DNA of 47,015 nucleotides from a virus: positions 1 to 47,015 of IMG/VR virus record IMGVR_UViG_3300024312_000005; one strand, written 5' to 3'. The notes beneath the pieces were generated by a model. That model was not told the origin of the DNA, did not search any database, and saw nothing but the letters and a program-made list of their open reading frames with translations. Below are positions 36,600-44,140 of this stretch, piece by piece (position 1 is the stretch's first letter; the number at the start of each line of letters is the position of its first letter). A program made the position numbers and the translations under genes.

Positions 36600-37041
36600 T
36601 AAAAACCAATCTAAATATGTAACTGTGGATCTTTACGATCCTTTCTCCAGTTACCGAGAAGTAGTTGAATCTTTGGAAGAAATATGTATTCACTACGATG
36701 AAGCGATAGCTGACATGATTGCTGTTATAAGTAGGAAAGATATTGCTCTGAACTCGATTTCTCAAAGAGTTATGTCTACAATTTCTACTGAAGTAGCGAT
36801 GCTTGATGAAGTGACTAAGTACATGACTGCTTGGGAAAATTTGTCAAAACAAATGCTTTATCGCTTTCTTCAGCTTGGTCTTTATAGAAACAATTACTTG
36901 TACTATCAAATCCAATCTTTACTGAGCACAACACTCATTATGGAAAAAATAGAAATACCGGATTTGAATAATGAGTTTACAAGAAATCTTCATATCTCAA
37001 GAATCTTGGCTGATCCTCCCTGCCCACGAAATCATTATTGA
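36508..37041 (+). CDS. Cluster protein F (177 aa), unknown
   Basis: Residues ~35-70 show the strand-helix pattern (SKYVTVDLYDPFSSYREVVESLEEI) after a ~35-residue extension that overlaps gene E. The end of the shared part is LLSTTLIMEKIEIPDLN, followed by a tail that overlaps gene G. The ATG at 36508 is the only ATG before the conserved part; a TTG inside could be the true start. No ribosome binding site was obvious. Confidence 0.58.
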   Translation: MNTLITNITEPSIQGSLSSPGLVLIDPASVDKNQSKYVTVDLYDPFSSYREVVESLEEICIHYDEAIADMIAVISRKDIALNSISQRVMSTISTEVAMLDEVTKYMTAWENLSKQMLYRFLQLGLYRNNYLYYQIQSLLSTTLIMEKIEIPDLNNEFTRNLHISRILADPPCPRNHY

Positions 37042-37387
37042 GTTCAACAAAGTAGTTGATTCAATACCTACTTGTTCTAGAATTTTCAATGAAAACAAAG
37101 AATATTTTCTAGAACAAGTATTGCTGTCTATTCTTCAGAATTATCGTTATGAGGATGAGTTTGATTTTCCATCCGAAGAAATGATTGATGAATTTGAAGT
37201 CTATGACAGTATTTCAAGGAATAGAATCAAATGCGCTTTTGCCAACTTAATGAGAGAGATATTGTCTCTTTTTCGAACCTACGAAGTGATTGATCATTTT
37301 GGTCCGAAAGTATTAAGTAGGATTGTTATGAATTCTTCTGTTATAATGATATCTAGAAAAGGACTCCGAAATGAGTTATCCATTTAA
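36971..37387 (+). CDS. Cluster protein G (138 aa), unknown
   Basis: Strand-helix start SWLILPAHEIIIEFNKVVDSI, leucine-rich helix FLEQVLLSILQNY, and C-terminal strand IVMNSSVIMISRKGLRNEL. It overlaps F by 71 bases and H by 17 bases. It shares the A/D/E fold plan, with little residue identity. Function unknown. Confidence 0.6.
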   Translation: MSLQEIFISQESWLILPAHEIIIEFNKVVDSIPTCSRIFNENKEYFLEQVLLSILQNYRYEDEFDFPSEEMIDEFEVYDSISRNRIKCAFANLMREILSLFRTYEVIDHFGPKVLSRIVMNSSVIMISRKGLRNELSI

Positions 37388-37772
37388 AATTAGAAGCACA
37401 TATAGCTTTGACGTATATCCTGATACAATCATCGGGAATGATTACAAAAATGTGACGGTTCTTGCAATCGTTGATTACCAAACAGCATTGTCCATGGGTG
37501 TTGATATTGACGCCATCCATGTTAATGTGTTCCCTCAGCTTCCAGCTGGTCTTCCAGATGATCCTCAAGCAACCGAATACATTAAGATTCGAACTGCGTC
37601 TAATATCGAAACTGTGATTGGTATCAATTGGATTCGTGAAAATACAATCCAAGAAGTGCAGTCTCTCAGAGCAGTTATAACTGTTGAGGGAGTTACCAGT
37701 TTGGATTTGCCCAAGATTCTTTTGGCCATAGAACAAAACGGATACAACAATGTATCTGGAGTTTTACAGTAA
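37371..37772 (+). CDS. Cluster protein H (133 aa), beta-rich, possible structural protein
   Basis: This last member differs from the others. It is beta-rich (IRSTYSFDVYPDTIIG, VTVLAIVDYQTALSMG, EYIKIRTASNIETVIGINWI, LRAVITVEG), a pattern compatible with a small barrel such as an SH3-like fold. AAAGGA with good spacing gives it a better ribosome binding site than its neighbours, suggesting higher expression. A virion or baseplate-associated role would fit the type. No terminator follows directly, and the structured region at 37775 lies downstream. Confidence 0.65.
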   Translation: MSYPFKIRSTYSFDVYPDTIIGNDYKNVTVLAIVDYQTALSMGVDIDAIHVNVFPQLPAGLPDDPQATEYIKIRTASNIETVIGINWIRENTIQEVQSLRAVITVEGVTSLDLPKILLAIEQNGYNNVSGVLQ

Positions 37773-37774
37773 AA

Positions 37775-37940
37775 AAGAATTACGCTTTCTATTGTATGAG
37801 TAACTGATCGATTACTTACTTAACGCGGCTTTTACAGTTTCCTTTCAGCTTGCGTTAAGAGCGATTTACCTCGCATAGATCGCGAACGTAGCGTGTGCGT
37901 TCGAGTTGAACTCAAGTATGGGTTGCTTGGGTGTAGAGGG
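37775..37940 (+). ncRNA. Candidate structured small RNA
   Basis: No open frame is supported. Three stems follow in order: TTAACGC (37820-37826) with GCGTTAA (37852-37858); CGCATA (37872-37877) with TGTGCG (37894-37899) enclosing CGC/GCG; and GAGT/ACTC (37903-37913). The stretch is more GC-rich than the flanking genes and ends in a strong terminator, the usual layout of an independently ended small RNA. A tRNA was considered and rejected. Family unknown. Confidence 0.4.
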
Positions 37941-37978
37941 AGTGAGAATGGGCCGGTCCCATTCTCACTTTTTATATT
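37941..37978 (+). terminator. Strong rho-independent terminator
   Basis: AGTGAGAATGGG (37941-37952) pairs perfectly with CCCATTCTCACT (37958-37969) around loop CCGGT, followed by TTTTATATTTTG. Confidence 0.92.
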
Positions 37979-37999
37979 TTGTTTTTTTTTTTGCTTAAA

Positions 38000-38557
38000 A
38001 TGAATAAACTACACAAACTGGCAAACCTAATTAATTTACATCTCAAAAATAAAATACTAGATCCAATTGTTCACTTTGTCAAAGATCAATACGAGTATAG
38101 ATTTAGACAGATAACAATAGAGGATGCATTTTTCTTTGATTATAACTATACTAGATTTTTCACAAGTCAGATTGATTGGTTTTTTATAAATGGCGTTTTC
38201 ACTAAATCAAATATCAATGATGGTTTAGAAGGTGTTTTTTATAAAGACATAACAGTCACAGATACAAAGAGAGCTGGTACTGAAATAAGAGTATTGGTGG
38301 CTCTGAATAAGCTACCTTTAGACCCAATCATGTTTTCCGACAATCCCGCTTCTAGACAGCGTTATATTGTTGAGATAAATTTCATTCCAATTGATAAGTC
38401 TTATAAAGTTTATCCATCTATTGTCAGCTCCAATCTTTCTCTCAATGAGTTGTTTGGAATCTTTTTAAGCGATGCGTCACTTAGTCATTATCTAAAGACT
38501 TATTTTGATACATCTGATGCTTTGGACAAACATGTGTTAGATTCAAAAAACAAATAA
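38000..38557 (+). CDS. Unknown protein (185 aa)
   Basis: From ATG 38000 (MNKLHKLANLINLHLKN) the protein has 185 residues; the frame is open to 37979, but those codons lie in the terminator T-run. It has an alternating beta pattern (RFRQITIEDAFFFDYNYTRFF, GTEIRVLVALNKLPLDP, RYIVEINFIPIDKSYKV). Not recognised. It is just ahead of the DNA polymerase gene but separated from it by a perfect palindrome terminator. Confidence 0.65.
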   Translation: MNKLHKLANLINLHLKNKILDPIVHFVKDQYEYRFRQITIEDAFFFDYNYTRFFTSQIDWFFINGVFTKSNINDGLEGVFYKDITVTDTKRAGTEIRVLVALNKLPLDPIMFSDNPASRQRYIVEINFIPIDKSYKVYPSIVSSNLSLNELFGIFLSDASLSHYLKTYFDTSDALDKHVLDSKNK

Positions 38558-38558
38558 A

Positions 38559-38586
38559 ATAAATAGAGGATTAATCCTCTATTTAT
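38559..38586 (+). terminator. Perfect 28-base palindrome terminator
   Basis: Bases 38559-38572 and 38573-38586 are exact reverse complements (core AGAGGATT/AATCCTCT), ending TTTATGC, like the element at 34084-34113. Confidence 0.8.
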
Positions 38587-38636
38587 GCTGCTTTTTTACA
38601 ACTATCACTATTAATTTGATTAATAAGGAAACTATC

Positions 38637-40853
38637 ATGACAGCTACTAATCCTTTTGTCTTAGAGAAAAACGAATACAAAAGAGATCTGAACATCGTCA
38701 GTCATTACATTGAACAAGCTACTAACTACCTATCGATCGTAACAGGTAAATCGATAGAAGAATGTAAAAACTGGGTTGTATCTAATCTTAAGCCTGGTGG
38801 TAAGTTTGAATTCAAAGATCCAAAGATTGTTTATTTGGAAAGACTGGATAATGGAGATCGAATTGAAAAAAGCGGAACAATGCTTGAATTCATTCAATCG
38901 TCCATTTCTGATCAAGACCTGATCGCTCCAAATTTAACGTGTTATATATCTCCCAAAATCAACCAATCACTTCTTGTTAATTTTATCGACGATAACGTTA
39001 AGGCCAGATCTGCTGCTAAGAAAGCGATGTTTGCAGCGGAACAAGCCGGAGATAAACATACGCAGACACTTAAAAAGATTGAGCAAGGAAATAAGAAGAT
39101 TTCTAATAACTCAATTTCTGGTGGTCACGTATCTAGCTCAACCGTGCTTGTTAATAAGACGGCCCACTCAACACTAACTTCTAACTGTAGATCTACATCT
39201 GGTTACGGTAATGCCAATAATGAAAAAATGTTATCAGGTAACAGACATTATTGGAACCCAAACATTGTTACTGGCAACATCATTTCAATCATTACCAGAA
39301 CAGATTACGATAGATTACAAAAGGTAATTGATAAATATAAAATCAATTATCCTACAGTTGAAGAAACTCTAGAATGTATAACTTATTCAACTAATCTGTA
39401 TTGGAAGAACAAACACGCTTTAAAGAGAATCAGAACTCTTATCAGTAGACTATCTCCAATTCAGCGCGCCGCTTTCGTATATACTGGCGATTTATATCAC
39501 ATTAGGAAACATAATCCGGAACTAGTCAGAACATTTATAGCTAAATTGACTACCACTGTAAATGCAGCCTACGACATTGATCCAATTAAAACAATGGATG
39601 AAAGTCGCGAAGAGTTCCATAACCTGGCAAAACTTTTCTTCCCGGAAAGAATGCAAGACATGGCTGTCAGAGGTAGATCTTTGGCAGACGTTATGAAACA
39701 GATTAAGGATTCTAAGAAATCGAATCCCGACACGACTCTCGAGGAATTGCATCAGATCAAAGACTATCAGTCTCTTTGTGATGTGGCTGTCACTGCCAAA
39801 CACGCAAGCGCTGTTATTGATGAGTATGGTGATTTCATCGAGTGTTTCTTTGTTACCGATAACGTTCCAGCTTCTCTGGCTTATTTCCCAACAAGCATTA
39901 GAAGGGCAGCATTAACTTCTGATACAGACTCAACCATCTTTACGGTTCAGGAATGGGTGGAGTGGTTTAATAACGGAGTCATTACTTTTGATCCAAAGGG
40001 AATGGCTGTGGCTTGCTCCATGATCTTTCTTGCTGCTGAAGCAATCACTCATGTTCTTGCAAGAATGTCTGCCAACTTTGGTATCGAAGAAAAGCGGATA
40101 CATCAAGTAGCCATGAAGAATGAATACTATTTCCCAGTATTCACTCCCACTCAAGTAGGTAAACATTACTTCGCAGGTATATTTGCTCAAGAAGGAAATA
40201 TCAAAAAAGAACTGGAAATGGAAATCAAAGGCGTTCATTTGAAATCCTCAAATGTTCCCAAGATTATCATGAAGCAAGCTGAAAAGATGATGAATGACAT
40301 CGTTGAAGCAGTTTTGCGTGGTGAGAAAATAAGTCTGGTAGAGTACCTTACTAAGGTAGCGGATGCTGAAAGAGAAGTTAGAAGATCTCTACTTGCTGGA
40401 GAGTCCACTTACTTCCGTAAGAATCAAATTAAGATTCCTGCAGCATACACCAAGAGTGCGGAAGAATCTCCATACCAGTATCACTTGTTCTGGAACGAGG
40501 TATTTGGTCCTAAATACGGAACTGTAACAGAACCGCCTTATACCTGTCTCAAAGTGTCAGTTAATCTTACATCCAAAGTTGTGATTAAGCAATGGATTGC
40601 TTCAATAAGCGATAAACCTTTAGCTGCTCGACTAGAAGCTTGGGTTGCAAGAAATAATAAAACGAGCATTAAGTCGTTTTTAATTTCTGAAGAAATGCTT
40701 AGAAGAATTGGTATGCCTGAAGAAATTAAATCAATCATGGATTTGAGAAAAACCATTTTCGATATATCTTCAGTCTTCTATATTGTTCTTGAAACGTTAG
40801 GTTACTATGTGGTAAACGAAAATCTGACCAGATTGATATCTGATGAGTACTGA
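38637..40853 (+). CDS. Family B DNA polymerase, C-terminal part (motifs B, C and KxY)
   Basis: From ATG 38637 (AAGGAA upstream) the protein has 738 residues. It shows palm and thumb motifs of family B polymerases: QGNKKISNNSISG (motif B, ~residues 150-162), LTSNCRSTSGYGN after it, TSDTDSTIF (motif C, catalytic aspartates, ~residue 425), and KHYFAGIFAQEG then IKGVHLKSSNVPK, matching the KxY region. The 3'-5' exonuclease and motif A (DxxSLYPS) are missing, and the chain begins just after where motif A would lie. phiKZ-like phages split their polymerase into two genes, so the N-terminal part is expected elsewhere in the genome. Confidence 0.87.
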   Translation: MTATNPFVLEKNEYKRDLNIVSHYIEQATNYLSIVTGKSIEECKNWVVSNLKPGGKFEFKDPKIVYLERLDNGDRIEKSGTMLEFIQSSISDQDLIAPNLTCYISPKINQSLLVNFIDDNVKARSAAKKAMFAAEQAGDKHTQTLKKIEQGNKKISNNSISGGHVSSSTVLVNKTAHSTLTSNCRSTSGYGNANNEKMLSGNRHYWNPNIVTGNIISIITRTDYDRLQKVIDKYKINYPTVEETLECITYSTNLYWKNKHALKRIRTLISRLSPIQRAAFVYTGDLYHIRKHNPELVRTFIAKLTTTVNAAYDIDPIKTMDESREEFHNLAKLFFPERMQDMAVRGRSLADVMKQIKDSKKSNPDTTLEELHQIKDYQSLCDVAVTAKHASAVIDEYGDFIECFFVTDNVPASLAYFPTSIRRAALTSDTDSTIFTVQEWVEWFNNGVITFDPKGMAVACSMIFLAAEAITHVLARMSANFGIEEKRIHQVAMKNEYYFPVFTPTQVGKHYFAGIFAQEGNIKKELEMEIKGVHLKSSNVPKIIMKQAEKMMNDIVEAVLRGEKISLVEYLTKVADAEREVRRSLLAGESTYFRKNQIKIPAAYTKSAEESPYQYHLFWNEVFGPKYGTVTEPPYTCLKVSVNLTSKVVIKQWIASISDKPLAARLEAWVARNNKTSIKSFLISEEMLRRIGMPEEIKSIMDLRKTIFDISSVFYIVLETLGYYVVNENLTRLISDEY

Positions 40854-40890
40854 GGCATAAAAGGGGGATTTCCCCCTTTTATGCCTCAGT
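40849..40890. terminator. 19-bp perfect hairpin after the polymerase gene
   Basis: Bases 40849-40867 pair without mismatch with 40872-40890 around ATTT. The stem includes the stop codon and the GCATAAA/TTTATGC signature. It separates the plus-strand polymerase from the minus-strand spike operon. Confidence 0.85.
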
Positions 40891-40931
40891 ATAATTTAAT
40901 TACAAAATACCAATTATAGTCTAGAGGTTAG

Positions 40932-40993
40932 TTATGGTGTCCATGCGAGAACTTGCCCGCCGCCGGTTGCTGTGAGTGCCACGGTTAACGCGC
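40932..40993 (-). pseudogene. Orphan spike C-terminal peptide, out of frame with the esterase
   Basis: Downstream of the esterase stop, in another minus-strand frame, the DNA reads GALTVALTATGGGQVLAWTP then TAA. This matches the last residues of the neighbouring beta-helix spike, SGSISATGGGQVLGWVN. It has no start codon of its own. It could be the lost C-terminal tail of the esterase after a frameshift, or a relic of a replaced spike. Confidence 0.55.
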
Positions 40994-42178
40994 CCAATCG
41001 GCCCGGACCACAGCCGCGAGGCCTGGGGCCATTGCCCGCGCACCCGCCGCGTTGAAATGAAATTGCTCGCCGGATTTTTGGTATCCCAGCGGAGCCCGGA
41101 CGTAATAGACGCCCCAATCAGTACGCGCCAACTCTTGATGGGCTCCATCGATGCGGCCATGGGCCGCTGACGATGCGATGTATTCGGGGACGATTGACCC
41201 GATAACGCAGCGCATTTTCGACGCGCCAGCAACCCCTCGGAACCCGGCCAGCATCGACTGGAATGCAGTTTGATACTGCTGCTTTGTGCGCAGGTTTGTA
41301 GCGTCAGCCTCACCCTGAATCCAAAACATGACCGGCACAGCGACTGGGTTATCCGCCAGGGCTGCGGTCAGTTTTGTCACGGTATCCGTGTACCGAGCGC
41401 CGCTCGGCGACGCCCACGGACCGCCTACCAGGGCCGTGCCGCCGATTGCCGTCGGGACAATCGTCACACGGCTGGCCTTGCCAGCGGTCAACAGGCTCTT
41501 GGCGATGTGATACGCCGGACACGGGCCTAGCGCTCCGATGTTCGCAAAATCGATCTGGTTAAAAATCGGCTCGGCGGCGACCGGGTAGCTCGTCCCGCTC
41601 GACAGCACTTCGCGCAACTGAAAATCGCGCAGTCTCGCGAACACCGTGCCTGTTGGCGTGGTGCCAGAGTTAGAGATCAACTCGACTGTGTGACTTGTCG
41701 CTGTCGCTGTCCAGCGCGTAGACATTGCCTGAGCAACGCCTGTGCCGCGCACGTCCTGCGATGTGTACCGAGTGCCGCCGATGAGCGTTGGATTCGATGT
41801 GCCCAAACGAAACTGGGCGTCTGCGCTCACGGGCTCAACCCAGCCCGTCAGTTCGTATGTGGTTCCAACAGTCAGCCCCGTGATTGTGCGGATCATGTTC
41901 GGGAAACTGGCTGCTGTGGCCGTGAGCGTCAGCACGCCGCCAGTTGAGGCCCCCGTGAATCCACTTAACGTCCAACCAGTTGCCCCGTCGAAAAAATCGC
42001 CGTTGGAAATTAGGTTGTCGCCTTTGCCAATGTCGAACACGCGGATGCGCTCGTCGCCAGCCTCGGCAGTGCTGATTCTGTCGGGCGCAGTCCAGCCAGC
42101 CATGTTTGATTGACCTGCTGCTAGCAGAATGATTTCATTTGCGTTAGGGGTCCAGCCCGGTGCGTCAAGTAATCCCAT
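40985..42178 (-). CDS. Tail-spike with SGNH / sialate O-acetylesterase-like domain
   Basis: The 397-residue protein has a block I motif GQSNMAG (residues ~23-29), WIQGEADAT near residue 299, and a terminal HFNAAGARAM, the usual pattern of the SASA/DUF303 branch of SGNH hydrolases (GQSN, QGE, catalytic His). The segment LISNGDFFDGATGWTLSG through about residue 190 looks like a carbohydrate-binding beta-sandwich inserted into the hydrolase. Such enzymes remove acetyl groups from capsule or O-antigen sugars. The N-terminus MGLLDAPG resembles MGILDTPG of the next spike. GAAGGA precedes the ATG. It belongs to the GC-rich block. Confidence 0.82.
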   Translation of the reverse strand: MGLLDAPGWTPNANEIILLAAGQSNMAGWTAPDRISTAEAGDERIRVFDIGKGDNLISNGDFFDGATGWTLSGFTGASTGGVLTLTATAASFPNMIRTITGLTVGTTYELTGWVEPVSADAQFRLGTSNPTLIGGTRYTSQDVRGTGVAQAMSTRWTATATSHTVELISNSGTTPTGTVFARLRDFQLREVLSSGTSYPVAAEPIFNQIDFANIGALGPCPAYHIAKSLLTAGKASRVTIVPTAIGGTALVGGPWASPSGARYTDTVTKLTAALADNPVAVPVMFWIQGEADATNLRTKQQYQTAFQSMLAGFRGVAGASKMRCVIGSIVPEYIASSAAHGRIDGAHQELARTDWGVYYVRAPLGYQKSGEQFHFNAAGARAMAPGLAAVVRADWAR

Positions 42179-42194
42179 ATCGTGTCCTTCTATC

Positions 42195-43580
42195 TTAATT
42201 TACCCATCCAAGGACCTGGCCGCCTCCAGTCGCAGAAATGCTGCCAGAAATGCTGCACTCACCTGCGACATAGGCCGTCCCCGTATTGGCTTCAGCGATG
42301 ATTGCGGGTCCGCTACCGGCGTCGATCTTTGTCCCATGTATCCACATGCGGACATCGTTTGACGCACGGGCAACGCCCGATGTGCTGTTGAGCGGACCCG
42401 CAATCATCTGGCCGCCAAATACAGCGCATTTAGCCTGTTCGATATGATGGTACAGACTGCCCTTGCTGTCGTAGTAATCTGGATTGACTGTGATCGATAC
42501 CACATCGTCGTGAGACGTTTCTGCCTGGCATGAGGTGGCTGTAAACAAGCCATTGCCCTTGCTGACCGGATTAATAGTCAGCACGAACATCGACCCAGCA
42601 ACCGCACTATCGCGGTGATAGTTCAGTCCATCCTTTGTGTTGCCATAAGCGCGGATGTTTACGTGACACACCAGCCCCTGGTTGCGTCGAATTCGCACAC
42701 CATCGCTCGCCGTCGTGTACGCCGAACCGCCCGCGTAGCTAGCCTCGCAGTTAACAGTCACGATGTTTCGAGTCGCGATTGGGTCGCAATACAAGGCACC
42801 ATCATAGCCACCGTAGAACGCAAAGTTCTCAAAATAGAGGTCTGTCGTGCAGGTCATAAAACGAGCAGCACTATTGGTTCGAGTTATTAGGGTATTTGCG
42901 TCGGTCGGCCGCAGTCCGTCAGCGCGTCGCAGGTACAGCAAACCGCCAGATATGCAGTATCCGCCCGTCGATGTGCTGTTAACGGTGGCAGGGTCAGCCA
43001 GCAGAGGTATATCCGTAAAACGTGACGACGAATCTCGCGTCAACATATCTCGAATTTGTAGCAGGTTCGCTATGGATGCCGTGTATGTGTTTGTGTATGT
43101 CGCGTCGGTCGTGGCCGAAAAATTGATGACGCCATCGCCCGCAGTGTTACGAACTACACCGCCGACTCCGATGAATGCTGCGTGTTGAGTCGGCTCCACA
43201 GCAGATCCACCCGTCAAAGCGCGTGACCCACCGTAGTATCCGGCTTTGACGTAGACCCGGTATGGCGCACCTGTCGCATTGCCGAGGACGATGGCCTGCT
43301 GAATAGTCAGCAGCGGCGCACGGAAATCGCCATCGAATGCGCCAAGGCCCGTATTCGTGTCAACGCCGGTCGCGACATCAACGTGATACGCAGCGCCGCT
43401 CCAGATTGCGCTGTTGACCAAATCGCGAGCGTTGAACGGATCAACCGAGTAAGTCCCTGTCTGCATGTCTCGGTAAATCCGAGGAACGAACGAAGGAGCC
43501 CATCCAAGGTTCGACGGAAGGTTGATATATTTGCGCCCGATCTGTTTTTCTGAAATACCGGGTGTATCGAGAATTCCCAT
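42195..43580 (-). CDS. Beta-helix tail-spike protein (receptor-binding or depolymerase)
   Basis: The 461-residue protein has a short N-terminal anchor region (MGILDTPGISEKQIGRKYIN), a spike-type start of the helix (YHVDVATGVDTNTGLGAFDGDFRAPLLTIQQAI, similar to the G-x-D-x-N-x-G and P-x-x-T-I-Q-x-A patterns), and many short strands such as TRNIVTVNCEASYAGGSAY and SDGVRIRRNQGLVCHVNIRAYGN. This is typical of pectate-lyase-like phage spikes that bind or cut surface polysaccharide. It ends ISATGGGQVLGWVN. GAGG before the ATG overlaps the end of the preceding gene. No catalytic residue can be named by eye. Confidence 0.82.
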   Translation of the reverse strand: MGILDTPGISEKQIGRKYINLPSNLGWAPSFVPRIYRDMQTGTYSVDPFNARDLVNSAIWSGAAYHVDVATGVDTNTGLGAFDGDFRAPLLTIQQAIVLGNATGAPYRVYVKAGYYGGSRALTGGSAVEPTQHAAFIGVGGVVRNTAGDGVINFSATTDATYTNTYTASIANLLQIRDMLTRDSSSRFTDIPLLADPATVNSTSTGGYCISGGLLYLRRADGLRPTDANTLITRTNSAARFMTCTTDLYFENFAFYGGYDGALYCDPIATRNIVTVNCEASYAGGSAYTTASDGVRIRRNQGLVCHVNIRAYGNTKDGLNYHRDSAVAGSMFVLTINPVSKGNGLFTATSCQAETSHDDVVSITVNPDYYDSKGSLYHHIEQAKCAVFGGQMIAGPLNSTSGVARASNDVRMWIHGTKIDAGSGPAIIAEANTGTAYVAGECSISGSISATGGGQVLGWVN

Positions 43581-43588
43581 GATTTACC

Positions 43589-44086
43589 TCACGAAACTAC
43601 GATTGCGGGTTTGTTGACCACGGCGCCAGAAGCGTCGCGGGTGACGGCAGGTTGCGTGTACGTCGTCATCACACCGCCGACCACTCGCGTGCATGTGTAA
43701 GCGTCCACCGCTCCCGGAAATGCAGCACTGACCTGAGTTGCTGTGTAAACGCCCGTTGCACCGTCTGGCCATACGAGTGCCGCTGAGATTGCCGCACCGT
43801 TAGCGTCACGCGTGATGGGGCCATTGATGATCGGGTCGATCAGTTGCGCTAGCGAAATAAACAAGCCGCCGTCCGCGATCTTACCCGTCACCGGGTCAAT
43901 CAAACTGTTTTTGTTGTCTGTCCTATCTATAACAGGAATGTTTGTTAATTTGGTATCTACTATTTTACCAATGGCAGTTACTGCATCAGAATCGGTAATT
44001 TCTTTTGTTTTTTCGACGTAATCGATGGCTTTGGTGCCAAAGCCAGCTAGAGAGTTAGTTATATCAGATATTGAATCATTTGACAT
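43589..44086 (-). CDS. Chimeric tail-fibre protein: AT-rich N-terminus, GC-rich C-terminus
   Basis: Residues 1-~60 (MSNDSISDITNSLAGFGTKAIDYVEKTK...) use AT-rich codons like the rest of the genome. After about TDNKN the sequence becomes GC-rich, with fibre-like repeats ITRDANGAAISAALVWPDGATGVYT and VTRDASGAVVNKPAIVV. This marks a recombination junction inside one reading frame near 43905. The N-terminal part probably attaches to the virion and the C-terminal part is a swapped-in presenting module. AAGG precedes the ATG. Confidence 0.75.
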   Translation of the reverse strand: MSNDSISDITNSLAGFGTKAIDYVEKTKEITDSDAVTAIGKIVDTKLTNIPVIDRTDNKNSLIDPVTGKIADGGLFISLAQLIDPIINGPITRDANGAAISAALVWPDGATGVYTATQVSAAFPGAVDAYTCTRVVGGVMTTYTQPAVTRDASGAVVNKPAIVVS

Positions 44087-44140
44087 TTTGTTTTACCTTT
44101 TTAAATATAATGATTTATTTACTTTTTTCAAAAAGTAAAG

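Larger units (their letters stand above)
40932..43905 (-). other. GC-rich imported block of tail-spike sequence
   Basis: Base composition changes abruptly from the AT-rich genome to clearly GC-rich DNA, starting at the stop codon at 40932 and ending inside the 43589-44086 gene near 43905. All coding in it is minus-strand host-recognition protein. Codon use is dominated by GC-ending codons. The sharp edges inside or at the ends of coding frames indicate exchange of spike modules by recombination with a phage of GC-rich hosts. Confidence 0.8.

Noticed and set aside
37820-37925. Possible tRNA because of a GTTCGAGT segment
   Set aside because: No 7-bp acceptor stem, no proper five-pair T arm and no anticodon arm can be arranged; the local hairpins fit a different structured RNA.
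41270-43188. Many plus-strand open frames of 60-120 codons in the GC-rich block
   Set aside because: They are shadows of the minus-strand spike genes; high GC leaves few stops in the opposite strand, and none has a site or recognisable motif.
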